From CS1-C013 sp964353745 (GTDB taxonomy: Archaea > Aenigmatarchaeota > Aenigmatarchaeia > Aenigmatarchaeales > Aenigmatarchaeaceae): DNA of 24,600 nucleotides. The number at the start of each line of letters is the position of its first letter. The first letter of the stretch is position 1. The notes under the pieces were generated by a model. The model saw nothing but the letters and a program-made list of their open reading frames with translations, searched no databases and had not been told where the DNA came from. The stretch lies in NCBI GenBank assembly GCA_964353745.1, contig CAYGWD010000015.1, positions 1-24,600 on the forward strand, written 5' to 3'. Positions 1 through 7,242 of the stretch are shown here, in pieces. The position numbers and the translations under genes are program-made.

Positions 1-79
1 CTCTCATTAATCCTACTTCCATTTCCTTAAGTCTAAGAAAGTTCTCTATCTTTTTAATTTCCTCTTTTATTCTGTTCAT
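1..79 (-). CDS. N-terminal fragment of an unknown protein
   Basis: An open frame starts at ATG 77-79 on the minus strand and runs off the left edge, giving 26 residues beginning MNRIKEEIKKIENF. The visible part is charged and amphipathic and could begin a coiled coil. In-frame stops lie just upstream of the ATG, so no longer start is possible. Too little is visible to name a family. Confidence 0.4.
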   Translation of the reverse strand, partial: MNRIKEEIKKIENFLRLKEMEVGLMR

Positions 80-150
80 TCTATTAAATCATTATGAACG
101 AATCTTAATAAATATTAAGATTTTAAGAAAATAATATAACCGAAGAGTGA

Positions 151-357
151 CTAATGTACTTTTCCTGGTATTGGGTTTTCTACTTCTTCATAGTCCGCGA
201 AGACTCTAGTACCTACTTGAGCCATAGATGCGATCCTATATGTTTTACCCTTATATCCAAGGTAGTATTCTGTTCCATTACGTCTTTCTTCACTTAGGGC
301 AGTCGGGCATCTTTCACGTTTTGCAACATCCCACGATATAGTAAATCTATCTCTCAT
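151..357 (-). CDS. small hypothetical protein (68 aa)
   Basis: I do not recognise this 68-residue protein. It is basic at the N-terminus and has a central YYLGYKGKTYRIAS stretch that looks like a small beta-rich domain; there is no membrane segment, signal peptide or Cys motif. The start is supported by a GGTGA ribosome-binding motif about 6 nt before the ATG and by a TATA-like TTTAAAT about 34 nt upstream, which predicts a very short leader. It is read divergently from the gene at 563. A similar [YF]Y-[LV]-G-x2-G-x2-Y-x-I pattern occurs in the unknown protein at 15645-16070, which may or may not mean shared ancestry. Confidence 0.6.
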   Translation of the reverse strand: MRDRFTISWDVAKRERCPTALSEERRNGTEYYLGYKGKTYRIASMAQVGTRVFADYEEVENPIPGKVH

Positions 358-386
358 TTTTTCACCAACCCTTAATAGGATAGTAA

Positions 387-396
387 AACATTTAAA
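387..396 (-). promoter_or_regulatory. TATA-like box for the gene at 151-357
   Basis: On the minus strand a GATTTAAATG box is centred about 34 nt before the ATG at 357. The predicted transcript would begin just upstream of the GGTGA ribosome binding site. Confidence 0.5.
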
Positions 397-410
397 TCTT
401 AGCCTAGAGA

Positions 411-425
411 TATATCGCCGATATA
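411..425. promoter_or_regulatory. perfect 7+1+7 palindrome, possible operator
   Basis: TATATCG, one C, then CGATATA form a perfect inverted repeat. It sits directly upstream of the minus-strand TATA box at 387-396, inside the divergent intergenic region, where a dimeric regulator could bind. No regulator is identified. Confidence 0.4.
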
Positions 426-499
426 CCCCTGAGAAAAGGTCATATATATTTTAGACCATGTTATTTTCATATAACGTATGGAAAACGACTATTTTCTTG

Positions 500-517
500 G
501 GTTATTATTAGATAACC
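500..517. promoter_or_regulatory. inverted repeat GGTTAT-N6-ATAACC, possible operator
   Basis: This perfect 6-bp inverted repeat with a 6-nt spacer ends about 15 nt before the TTTAAATC box of the plus-strand gene at 563. The position suits an activator or regulator site. The function is inferred from symmetry and location only. Confidence 0.35.
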
Positions 518-532
518 ATGAGAAAAGTAGAG

Positions 533-540
533 TTTAAATC
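533..540 (+). promoter_or_regulatory. TATA-like box for the gene at 563
   Basis: TTTAAATC is centred about 27 nt before the ATG at 563, the spacing expected for a leaderless archaeal transcript. No ribosome binding site precedes the ATG. Confidence 0.55.
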
Positions 541-562
541 TCTTTCTTTATTACAATAAAAT

Positions 563-1129
563 ATGACCTCACCAAAAGAAAGACTTGCCATCTTAAGAGA
601 CGATGCCAATGCTTGCCTCAGAAAAATTGCTTTAGAAAAATATGGAAGCAAATTAGCAGAAGAAATAATAGGTTTGGCGAGAAATTTACAATATGAAGAT
701 GAAGAAAAAATAAAAAAATTAGAAGAATTTCCCTATACTGAATTTGGCGAACGCCAAGACAGTGAAGGAAAGGTATGGATGGGATACAACGGAAGCAATA
801 TGGTAAAGAAAGTTGGGCTTCCTATGATAGTTCCTGATGTTTATTATGCGGTTAGGGAAAAGCTGCAAAAAGACCCCAAACGCATGAGTGTAGAAGTTAA
901 AGGCCCAGAAGTATCCAACTTATTCAGGCCTACGATAAATTTTGAAGAAAAATTCTATTTTGTCAACTCTTCTCTTCTAAGATTATTCGCTCAATCACCA
1001 CGAGGAATTGGGAAAGTAAACGCGGAGATAATCGAGAAGAAGGAATTCAAACCAGACTTTTGGAGTTTAGACAAGTACGTTGGTGTTGGAAACATGAATT
1101 TGACACCGATAAGCTCTAGTTCAGTATAA
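563..1129 (+). CDS. hypothetical protein (188 aa)
   Basis: I do not recognise this 188-residue soluble protein. The first 80 residues are helical and charged (MTSPKERLAILRDDANACL onward, then DEEKIKKLEEF). The rest looks mixed alpha/beta, with a conspicuous WMGYNG segment near residues 72-77 and a Ser-rich tail (SSSSV). There is no signal peptide, membrane helix or zinc motif. The start codon is supported by a TTTAAATC box 27 nt upstream (leaderless). Symmetric repeats in the 205-bp divergent promoter region suggest regulated expression. It could be lineage-specific. Confidence 0.65.
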   Translation: MTSPKERLAILRDDANACLRKIALEKYGSKLAEEIIGLARNLQYEDEEKIKKLEEFPYTEFGERQDSEGKVWMGYNGSNMVKKVGLPMIVPDVYYAVREKLQKDPKRMSVEVKGPEVSNLFRPTINFEEKFYFVNSSLLRLFAQSPRGIGKVNAEIIEKKEFKPDFWSLDKYVGVGNMNLTPISSSSV

Positions 1130-1179
1130 GAACCATTTCTCAGAAGTAGCATTAAAAGTTCAACCGATAGGAAATCACA

Positions 1180-1509
1180 TCAAAAGTTTTTAACAATCTC
1201 TCTTGCTTTTTTATACAGTTTTAAATTAAATCCGGTCAGGTCCTGTATCGCCTCGCCCCTGCATTCAAAACCGTCTATCTGAGGCAGGATCCTGGTTATC
1301 ACTCTCACGTATTGGCCTTGTCTAACGCTAGGTTCTTCTCCGAAATAGACATCTACTTTTCCTGTTCCATCGTCAATTACAATAGAATTAGGGGTTGTGT
1401 CAATCACGGTTCCTGTCAATCTCACCCTAACGTCAGATTCGGGCTGTATGTCTGCAATGCTCTTTTCTATAGAAGGCAGTCTTCTTCTTACAAGTCTTTC
1501 CTGAGCCAT
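1180..1509 (-). CDS. OB-fold nucleic-acid-binding protein (RPA-like)
   Basis: This 109-residue protein carries one OB-fold. The pattern VRVRLTGTVIDTTPNSIVIDDGTG followed by KVDVYF and GQYVRVITRI is typical of the RPA/tRNA-anticodon type single-stranded nucleic-acid-binding fold, at about residues 27-90. The short N-terminal tail is Arg-rich (RLVRRRLP) and the C-terminus is a helix. The frame is open a further 40 codons upstream, but the ATG at 1507-1509 is preferred: the extension is low-complexity, overlaps the next gene, and AT-rich TATA-like sequence lies 21-35 nt before this ATG. A role in DNA replication, repair or RNA binding is inferred from the fold. The neighbouring acidic protein on the same strand could be a partner. 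Confidence 0.75.
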   Translation of the reverse strand: MAQERLVRRRLPSIEKSIADIQPESDVRVRLTGTVIDTTPNSIVIDDGTGKVDVYFGEEPSVRQGQYVRVITRILPQIDGFECRGEAIQDLTGFNLKLYKKAREIVKNF

Positions 1510-1564
1510 ACAGAACTTATGGAAATATACAAATAAATAACTTATTGACCCTTGAGTAGGAGTA

Positions 1565-1795
1565 TCACTCTTCTTCCTGTTCTTCGTCTTCCAAATGCTC
1601 GTTGTCCTCTCCGAGGTTTTCTTCCACAATTTCTTCCTCCTCGGCCTCTTCCTTCACTTCCTCTTCTTCCTTCTCGTCTTTGATCTCCTTTTCTCCCTCT
1701 TCCCCTGTTGCCAAGTCCTCTAAGAACTCATGGGTCGAAGTAGCTCTCCTGCTTTTTTTTGGCTTGTATTTTTTCTTACAGCTTTTCTTTTTCAT
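1565..1795 (-). CDS. bipolar low-complexity protein, basic head and acidic tail
   Basis: This 76-residue ORF encodes a Lys-rich head (MKKKSCKKKYKPKKSRR) followed by about 45 residues that are overwhelmingly Glu and Asp. No folded domain is visible. A reverse GATTTAAG box is centred about 27 nt before the ATG, giving leaderless spacing, and this supports a real gene. It lies 55 nt upstream of the OB-fold gene on the same strand, so the two could be co-transcribed. Charged tails like this occur in nucleic-acid-binding or chaperone-like proteins, but no function can be assigned. The antisense frame is also open and Ser-rich, a by-product of GAA/GAG repeats. Confidence 0.55.
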   Translation of the reverse strand: MKKKSCKKKYKPKKSRRATSTHEFLEDLATGEEGEKEIKDEKEEEEVKEEAEEEEIVEENLGEDNEHLEDEEQEEE

Positions 1796-1819
1796 GAAAA
1801 TAATTAAAATTCTAACATT

Positions 1820-1836
1820 CTTAAATCTTGATTATT
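1820..1836 (+). repeat. interspersed repeat, divergent copy (CTTAAATCTTGATTATT)
   Basis: This copy matches the CTTAAATCCTGATTTTT element at 14 of 17 positions. Read on the minus strand, its GATTTAAG part lies at TATA distance from the ATG at 1795, so the similarity may reflect promoter function here. Confidence 0.35.
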
Positions 1837-1843
1837 GAAAGAG

Positions 1844-1853
1844 ATTTATATAA
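1844..1853 (+). promoter_or_regulatory. TATA box of the SpoIIM-family gene
   Basis: ATTTATATAA is centred about 25 nt before the ATG at 1873, which favours that ATG over the in-frame codon at 1828 and predicts a leaderless mRNA. Confidence 0.6.
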
Positions 1854-1872
1854 GACTCCCAATTATATACAT

Positions 1873-2685
1873 ATGGTTTTAGAATCAATGTTTCCTGTTA
1901 AAAAGGTTGTAAGAAACCCGATAGACATGTTCGTATTGTCTGTTATAATTTCTTTAGCTTCAATATACATAGCAAACATGATATTTCCCGGGCCATCAAC
2001 AGGCAAGATAATAACCTTGTTCATCACATGCGCCTTGGCGCCGGTAATATACGGCGTGTTCAAAGCAGAGGAAGAGACAGAGAGGGAGGAAGCCGAACAC
2101 AGGATAGACAAAACATTTTTAGAAAGGCATGAAGAGGTAATGAAAATATTTACTTTGATGTTCATGGGAATTTTCATAGCCATATTCATCGTTTCTGTGA
2201 TGTCGCCAAGCGAATATGTTGAAGCGACGTTCAGCGACCAGATACAGGAAATACAAAGAATAACCTCGCTCTCATCAGGAGAAGTAGTGGGAAGCGCTCT
2301 AACGCCTGATGCGTTAGATATGATATTGTGGAACAATCTGAGAGTAATGAGCTTGGCATTTATCCTATCAATCTTGATTGGGGTCGGCAGCATCGTAATA
2401 CTGGCATGGAACGCCTCCATACTGGCTCTATACCTAGCGTCATTCATCAGGAAAGGCCTGATAGAAGAATTCATGGTCAGAACAATAAGCATAATTCCTC
2501 ACGCGCCCATTGAGATATTCGGCTACTTCTTGGCAGGAATAGCTGGCGGTGTCCTATCCGCAGGACTGATAAGGGAAAGGTTCTTGAGCAAAGAGTTCGT
2601 ACTAGTCTTTAGAGATTCCCTGTTATTGTTATTATTGGCTATCGGTGCCATATCTTTGGGAGCGGTTGTCGAGGTATTTCTTTAA
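1873..2685 (+). CDS. SpoIIM-family (DUF95) integral membrane protein
   Basis: This is a 270-residue polytopic membrane protein of the stage II sporulation protein M family, which is widespread in archaea and has no settled function there. It has two N-terminal hydrophobic segments (about residues 18-37 and 44-61), a charged linker (EEETEREEAEHR), a third near 90-110, a soluble stretch, and then the family's conserved C-terminal half. That half includes NNLRVMSLAFIL, a Gly/Ile membrane segment, and IPHAPIEIFGYFLAGIAGG, the counterpart of the family's PHG-E-P-AGAAG region. The start at 1873 is chosen because the TATA box ends 20 nt upstream. The next feature downstream is a tRNA gene. In some archaea such proteins are proposed to act in membrane remodelling or vesicle formation; nothing here tests that. 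Confidence 0.85.
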   Translation: MVLESMFPVKKVVRNPIDMFVLSVIISLASIYIANMIFPGPSTGKIITLFITCALAPVIYGVFKAEEETEREEAEHRIDKTFLERHEEVMKIFTLMFMGIFIAIFIVSVMSPSEYVEATFSDQIQEIQRITSLSSGEVVGSALTPDALDMILWNNLRVMSLAFILSILIGVGSIVILAWNASILALYLASFIRKGLIEEFMVRTISIIPHAPIEIFGYFLAGIAGGVLSAGLIRERFLSKEFVLVFRDSLLLLLLAIGAISLGAVVEVFL

Positions 2686-2720
2686 GGTTTTAATAGATAA
2701 AATCGGTATTCTTTAATGAA

Positions 2721-2795
2721 GGGTCCGTAGTATAACTTGGTTTAGTATTCAAGCTTCGGGAGCTTGCGATCGGAGTTCAAATCTCCGCGGGCCCA
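2721..2795 (+). tRNA. tRNA-Pro (anticodon CGG)
   Basis: A complete cloverleaf can be folded. The acceptor stem is GGGTCCG with CGGGCCC. The D-arm stem is GTAT with GTAT (two G-T wobbles). The anticodon stem is CAAGC/GCTTG with loop TTCGGGA, putting CGG at 2757-2759. The T-arm is CGGAG/CTCCG with loop TTCAAAT, preceded by a 4-nt variable region. The discriminator base is A. CCA is not encoded. No intron is present, since the anticodon loop is a regular 7-mer. A TTTTAATAGAT box about 30 nt upstream could be its promoter. Confidence 0.93.
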
Positions 2796-2823
2796 CAAGC
2801 TGTAGTGCGTTTTGATATACAGA

Positions 2824-2830
2824 TTTAAAT
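2824..2830 (+). promoter_or_regulatory. TATA-like box for the surface protein gene
   Basis: TTTAAAT is centred about 24 nt before the ATG at 2851, consistent with a leaderless transcript independent of the tRNA. Confidence 0.5.
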
Positions 2831-2850
2831 TTCATTGACAATTAACTTAT

Positions 2851-4470
2851 ATGAATTTTAGTGCAATGATGACTTTATGTCTTGTTATAGTTTCTGTGTC
2901 AATACTAGCTACTGTTACCCATGCTAGTTTCTGCAGTTCAATATCCTGCACTTGCAGCAATGAATGTTCTGATAAGTGCAATGGAAGTTATTGGTATTAC
3001 GGCAACGGAATTTGTAGCGCGTATTGCTGTCCTCTTCCTTCTCTTATGCATTGTCAATACGATGGAAGAGTTTGTGCGGACAACGACTCTTCAGATGGTT
3101 TTCCAAAAACAGACTGTCTAGTCGCAACGTGTAACGCAGAGTGCGACCAGAACACGGATTGTAAATGCCCTGAAAGCGAATGTGTAGGTAATGATTATTA
3201 TGATTATCAAAGCGTTTGCAACGAGAGCTGTGAATGCGAGTGCGAATCCAAAATATCATACGATGACAGCAGATGCGTGGTATCGTACATAGAATTGAAC
3301 AAAATAATAGAACCTGGAGAGTTGACATGTCAAAATGCGAGTGTTACACTCTATATTAAAGGGGTTGGTGCAGGCATAGTAGGAACGAACATTAATGTGA
3401 TAGATTTTCTGCCTCCTTCCGTTAACCTTGAAAGTGATTTATCGAGCGGATGTAGTTATGAAAATGAAACCAGAAAAATTACTTGTAGCATAGATAGTAT
3501 AACGGCTAATGAAACAAGAACTGTTAGCTTTGGCGTTAGTATTAATCAGTTAGGACATGTACTGGTAGACGTTTATCCAGATTCGGGAATCAATTACACC
3601 AATTATCTAGGCAATGAAACCTTTACCAGTTTTCCTGAAACCTATGTTAACGTCTCTGGATATTCTGGAGCAGAGGAGATATGCAATGACACCATAGACA
3701 ATAACTGTAATGGATTTGTCGACTTGAACGATAGCGACTGTTATCAATGCGTTGACAATGATAATGACACTTACTACAACTATTCCTCAACATGCCAGAT
3801 TGGAAATGATTGTAATGACTCTAATCCTAGCATAAATCCTAGTGCCGTTGAGATTTGCAACGATGGAGTAGACAACAACTGCAACGACAAGATAGATTGT
3901 GATGATTCTGCTTGCTCAGGCAATCAAGCTTGTATTCCAAGTTCGCCTTCTGGAGGTGGAGGTGGTTCATTCATAGGTGGCGGAGGTTACGCGATAGTTA
4001 CAGGAGTTGTCTGCGGTAACAATAAATGTGAATATGGCGAAACGTGCTCAAAATGTCCAAAGGATTGCCTGAAAAATGGACAGGTGTGCTGCGATAATAT
4101 AACTTACAACGGCAGCTGTTGCGTGGATGCTGACTGCGGGAACGGCTATGAATGCAACATAACCAAAATGTGCAATCCTGTTAGCGTTACAGAAAATGCA
4201 ACCCAACCGATAACGAGCGGTTGCGAAGAGAGCTGGATATGCATTGACTGGTCCCTTTGTGAAAATGATGTTCAAACCAGAAGATGTGTTGACAAGAACG
4301 GCTGCGGTACTAGTTTTAGCGAGCCTGAAGAGGTAAGGAAATGCACGTCAGCCACAAATATAACTGGTCTGTTCTCGCTACTCGATTCACCTAATTTGTT
4401 GGTATTCATAGCATCATTAATAATTCTGCTACTCTTGTTCCTATGGAAAAGAAGGAAGGAGAAAAATTAA
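2851..4470 (+). CDS. secreted, C-terminally anchored Cys-rich surface protein with MopE-like motifs
   Basis: This 539-residue protein has a signal peptide (hydrophobic core at residues 7-22, likely cleavage after THA near residue 25). A very Cys-rich region to about residue 145 follows. A beta-rich domain at about 150-270 resembles DUF11/CARDB-like surface repeats (LYIKGVGAG, NVIDFLPPSVNL). Two copies of the EICNDxxDNNCN motif of the MopE-type metal-binding family come next (about 275-300 and 333-352), separated by an acidic DNDNDTYYN segment that looks Ca2+-binding. Then come a Gly-rich linker (368-379), a CGNNKCEYGETCSKCPKDC knot, a thrombospondin-1-like WICIDWSLC motif, a TM helix (514-531) and a KRRKEKN stop-transfer tail. 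Many N-x-S/T sequons suggest glycosylation. It is a cell-surface or adhesion-type protein; ligand unknown. Confidence 0.8.
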   Translation: MNFSAMMTLCLVIVSVSILATVTHASFCSSISCTCSNECSDKCNGSYWYYGNGICSAYCCPLPSLMHCQYDGRVCADNDSSDGFPKTDCLVATCNAECDQNTDCKCPESECVGNDYYDYQSVCNESCECECESKISYDDSRCVVSYIELNKIIEPGELTCQNASVTLYIKGVGAGIVGTNINVIDFLPPSVNLESDLSSGCSYENETRKITCSIDSITANETRTVSFGVSINQLGHVLVDVYPDSGINYTNYLGNETFTSFPETYVNVSGYSGAEEICNDTIDNNCNGFVDLNDSDCYQCVDNDNDTYYNYSSTCQIGNDCNDSNPSINPSAVEICNDGVDNNCNDKIDCDDSACSGNQACIPSSPSGGGGGSFIGGGGYAIVTGVVCGNNKCEYGETCSKCPKDCLKNGQVCCDNITYNGSCCVDADCGNGYECNITKMCNPVSVTENATQPITSGCEESWICIDWSLCENDVQTRRCVDKNGCGTSFSEPEEVRKCTSATNITGLFSLLDSPNLLVFIASLIILLLLFLWKRRKEKN

Positions 4471-4472
4471 TC

Positions 4473-4480
4473 TTTAAATA
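4473..4480 (+). promoter_or_regulatory. TATA-like box for thyX
   Basis: TTTAAATA is centred about 26 nt before the thyX ATG, right after the stop of the surface protein gene. It indicates a separate, leaderless transcript for the thymidylate operon. Confidence 0.6.
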
Positions 4481-4502
4481 ATTTAGACTGAAATAAGAAT
4501 AC

Positions 4503-5201
4503 ATGAAAGTCGAACTTCTTGCTTACACGCCGAATCCAGAGGAACTGTGTGCTCTATCAGCTGCCACTTCTTTTAGGGAAAAAGGAGCTTCTTTGAGAAA
4601 GGAAAACATGAATCCGGAAAAGGCCAAGGATATAATTAAGAAAGTCACGTCTTATGGTCATCACTCTGTCATCGAGCATGCTTCATTTACATTCTCTTTA
4701 GAAGGCGTTTCAAGATCTCTGACTCATCAGTTGGTGAGGCATAGGATAGCATCGTACACGCAACAGAGCCAGAGATACGTGAAAATAACAACCGATAACG
4801 ACGATTGGTATGTCATTCCACCAACCTTTGACGGAGAAAAGAAAAAGAAATTCAAAGAAAGAATGAAAATAATTTCTGAATGGTATCAGGAAGCAATTAA
4901 TGAGGGAATTCCTGGGGAGGATGCTAGGTTTTACTTACCGAACGCATGCAAGAGCAATATAGTTGTGACAATGAACGCAAGAGAACTGTTGCATTTCTTC
5001 AGGTTAAGATGCTGCGCAAGGTGTCAATGGGAACTCAGAGAAGTCGCAACCGAGATGCTTAGACAGACTAAGAAGGTTGCTCCCACGATATTCGAGAAAG
5101 CAGGACCTAGTTGTGTGTCACTGAGCTTCTGTCCCGAAGGAGAATTAAAACCTAAGGAATGCAACATTATCGAAATCAAAAAGAAATTTACATCAATGTG
5201 A
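4503..5201 (+). CDS. thyX: flavin-dependent thymidylate synthase ThyX
   Basis: This 232-residue enzyme methylates dUMP to dTMP using methylene-tetrahydrofolate (or an archaeal pterin), FAD and NAD(P)H. The diagnostic ThyX signature RHRX7S is present as RHRIASYTQQS, followed by QRY, near residues 79-92. Also visible are the N-terminal HHSVIEHASFTF segment and the ARFYLPNACKSN and MNARELLHFFRLR regions that form the substrate site. Length is normal. It is the first gene of an apparent operon with a 52-aa membrane protein (4-nt gap) and SHMT, which regenerates its one-carbon donor. A dTMP kinase gene lies about 1.3 kb beyond the operon. Being leaderless from its own TATA box supports the start. 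Confidence 0.95.
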   Translation: MKVELLAYTPNPEELCALSAATSFREKGASLRKENMNPEKAKDIIKKVTSYGHHSVIEHASFTFSLEGVSRSLTHQLVRHRIASYTQQSQRYVKITTDNDDWYVIPPTFDGEKKKKFKERMKIISEWYQEAINEGIPGEDARFYLPNACKSNIVVTMNARELLHFFRLRCCARCQWELREVATEMLRQTKKVAPTIFEKAGPSCVSLSFCPEGELKPKECNIIEIKKKFTSM

Positions 5202-5205
5202 TAAG

Positions 5206-5364
5206 ATGGGAGTCAAAGGCCTGGTAAGAGACGTCATAATGTTTTATGTTGGCATCCAGCTTCTGATGGGAGGCTCTAATGTTTTGACGTTAGGATGGAT
5301 ATTAATAATTACAGCCATAATCTTTACAATAATAGGTTTTTTAAGAATGTGGGGCTATGTTTGA
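5206..5364 (+). CDS. 52-aa membrane protein between thyX and glyA
   Basis: This short gene encodes MGVKGLVRDVIMFYVGIQLL, then MGGSNVLTLGWILIITAIIF and an IIGFLRMWGYV end. Two hydrophobic segments (about residues 10-22 and 27-46) suggest a helical hairpin in the membrane. It starts 4 nt after the thyX stop, with GTGAT overlapping that stop as a plausible ribosome binding site, and its last 8 nt overlap the SHMT start. This tight coupling argues for a real translated gene. I do not recognise a family. It may help anchor or couple the enzymes, but that is speculation. Confidence 0.7.
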   Translation: MGVKGLVRDVIMFYVGIQLLMGGSNVLTLGWILIITAIIFTIIGFLRMWGYV

Positions 5365-6619
5365 TAAAATAATCAAGATCGTTGAAGACCATACCAAATG
5401 GAGGAAGGAATGCCTGAACATGATTGCCTCAGAGAGCGTGATGTCGCCCTTGGCAGAAAAATTATTCTCAACAGATTTTGGAGGCAGATACAACGAGCAC
5501 TCTGGGCCTGAACTTCATTATAAGGGGACAAAGTATTCTTATGAGATAGAAGAATTGTGCAATGATATTTTTAGAAACAAATTCAACACAAAATTTGCTG
5601 ACGTAAGGCCCATCTCAGGAAGCATGTCTAACCTGGTTGTCTATGGGGCGTTCACAAAACCTGGGGACGTTATAATTAGCCCAGGAATACCTAACGGAGC
5701 CCACATAAGTCACACCAAGGTTGGTATGGCAGGTATCAGGGGATTGAAAAACATTGACATGTTCTTTGATGCCGATAGAATGAACATCGATGTTGATAAG
5801 ACAGTAGAATTGATTAAGAAGGTCGATCCAAAGCTTATAATATTCGGAGCTTCCATGTTCCTGTTCCCTCATCCAATAAAGGAGATAAAGGAATCCATAA
5901 GCGATGAGATAAAGATAATGTATGATTCTGCCCACGTGTTCGGCCTAGTCTACAATAAAAAGTTCCAGAGGCCTTTTGAGGAAGGCGCTGATGTAATAAC
6001 CTCATCAACCCATAAAACATTCCAAGGACCACAAGGCGGGATAATAATTGGCAATAGCAACTTGGATGAAAAGGACTGGAAGAAAATCGAAAACTCATTG
6101 TTCCCTGGAACCATGTCTAACACGCATATCCACAGATTCCCTCCACTAGCCATCACTGCCTTGGAGATGAATGAGTTTGGAGAAGATTATTCCACGCAGG
6201 TCATCAGGAATGCAAAAGCCCTGGCAGATTTCTTGGACAAAGAAGGCTTTAAGGTTCTATGCCCTAACAAAGGTTTTACAGAATCACACCAAGTTATAGT
6301 AAATATCAAAGAATTTGGCGGCGGTAGAACTGTTGCTGATAAACTAGAAGAATGCAACATAATATGCAATAAGATGTCCTTGCCTGTTGATTCGCCTGAT
6401 GACGCGACCAAGAATCCTTCGGCAATAAGGCTAGGCGTTCAAGAGCTTACAAGATTCGGGATGAAAGAAAAGGAGATGAAAACGATAGCAGAATTCTTTA
6501 GAAAGATATTAATGGACGAGATGAGCACTGATAAGATTAAAAAGGATGTAATAGACTTTAGGAAGCAATTCCAAGAAATAAAATATTGCTTTAAACGAAT
6601 CTCTGAAAATCTTGAATAA
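5357..6619 (+). CDS. glyA: serine hydroxymethyltransferase
   Basis: This 420-residue PLP enzyme of fold type I converts serine plus tetrahydropterin to glycine plus methylene-tetrahydropterin. Visible landmarks are NMIASESVMS and the YNEHSGPELHYKG segment near the N-terminus, the cofactor-binding DSAH (D190, H193), and the PLP-lysine motif STHKTFQGPQGG with the Schiff-base lysine at K220. The C-terminal domain includes RLGVQELTRFGM, typical of the family. The length matches archaeal SHMTs. Its ATG overlaps the end of the 52-aa membrane gene, so it is translated in the thyX operon, where it would feed one-carbon units to ThyX. Its 3' end overlaps the convergent Nudix gene by 29 nt. Confidence 0.95.
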   Translation: MFDKIIKIVEDHTKWRKECLNMIASESVMSPLAEKLFSTDFGGRYNEHSGPELHYKGTKYSYEIEELCNDIFRNKFNTKFADVRPISGSMSNLVVYGAFTKPGDVIISPGIPNGAHISHTKVGMAGIRGLKNIDMFFDADRMNIDVDKTVELIKKVDPKLIIFGASMFLFPHPIKEIKESISDEIKIMYDSAHVFGLVYNKKFQRPFEEGADVITSSTHKTFQGPQGGIIIGNSNLDEKDWKKIENSLFPGTMSNTHIHRFPPLAITALEMNEFGEDYSTQVIRNAKALADFLDKEGFKVLCPNKGFTESHQVIVNIKEFGGGRTVADKLEECNIICNKMSLPVDSPDDATKNPSAIRLGVQELTRFGMKEKEMKTIAEFFRKILMDEMSTDKIKKDVIDFRKQFQEIKYCFKRISENLE

Positions 6620-7169
6620 CAATTTCAAACGATTTTTTGCCAGCGAATTTTTCTTCTTCAATAAGTTGTCTTATCTGTTTGACAGGCATCCAATGAACTT
6701 CCGGAGATTCATCTGTACCCTTTGCTCTAGGTACAACTACCTTTTCAGGGGTTGTCCCAATACCATAAATATCGCCTGTCAAAACAACAACATTGTATCC
6801 TGTTTCATTGTCATGATATTTTCCAACGTATCTTAGATTGTACGCTGACGGTTCTCTTATTATTTCTTCTCTAAATTCTCTTCTACCAGCTTCTATGTAG
6901 AGCCTTTCCTCGTCCCATGGAGGCGGAAGCATTCTAAGATTTTTTATATCCTTTTCCTCTATGCAGCCCGTTACAGGAGAAAAATAATTAGGCTTCCAAC
7001 CATCATTAGCAGGTCTTTTGATTATGAGGTATTCTGCCCTTTCAATGTCAATAAATGGTAATGGGTCATTAGAAATCAGTAAGGAAACAGCGTCTCCTAC
7101 AAATCTCTTCAGTCTGTACGTCCTTATTTTTGAATAAACATTTTCCAAAAATCCTTTCTCATGTTCCAT
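6591..7169 (-). CDS. Nudix hydrolase domain protein
   Basis: This 192-residue protein has a recognisable Nudix box. The core EAGRREFREEI at residues 93-103 keeps the catalytic RExxEE pattern (R97, E98, E101, E102), preceded by a Gly-containing SPVTGCIEE strand. There are about 20 extra residues (KNLRMLPPPWDEERLY) between that Gly and the box, an insertion relative to the canonical spacing. Substrate cannot be told; a nucleoside diphosphate derivative is the family norm. It is convergent with glyA and divergent from tmk, so it sits inside the thymidylate region and could sanitise nucleotides (inference). A TTTAAAT box 27 nt upstream of the ATG indicates a leaderless transcript. Confidence 0.75.
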   Translation of the reverse strand: MEHEKGFLENVYSKIRTYRLKRFVGDAVSLLISNDPLPFIDIERAEYLIIKRPANDGWKPNYFSPVTGCIEEKDIKNLRMLPPPWDEERLYIEAGRREFREEIIREPSAYNLRYVGKYHDNETGYNVVVLTGDIYGIGTTPEKVVVPRAKGTDESPEVHWMPVKQIRQLIEEEKFAGKKSFEIVIQDFQRFV

Positions 7170-7193
7170 ATTTTAATCATTAAAGAGTAATCA

Positions 7194-7220
7194 ATTTAAA
7201 CCTATAGAAAACTATAAAAA
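7194..7220. promoter_or_regulatory. divergent promoters of the Nudix gene and tmk
   Basis: ATTTAAA at 7194-7200 serves the minus strand and lies about 27 nt before the Nudix ATG. CTATAAAAA at 7212-7220 serves the plus strand and lies about 27 nt before the tmk ATG. Both predict leaderless mRNAs from a 73-bp intergenic region. Confidence 0.55.
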
Positions 7221-7242
7221 ATTCAACAGTTAATTTTTAGGT

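Noticed and set aside
1180..1629. Longer OB-fold protein starting at 1629
   Set aside because: The extra 40 residues are low-complexity, overlap the neighbouring gene and do not resemble the family; ATG 1509 fits the domain start and has TATA-like sequence upstream.
1602..1838. Ser-rich open frame on the plus strand
   Set aside because: It is the antisense of the Glu-rich tail of the minus-strand gene; GAA/GAG repeats read as TTC/TCC/TCT produce a stop-free Ser/Phe frame without a promoter.
2721..2795. Intron or split form of the tRNA gene
   Set aside because: The anticodon loop is a normal 7-mer with T33, and all stems pair without an insertion.
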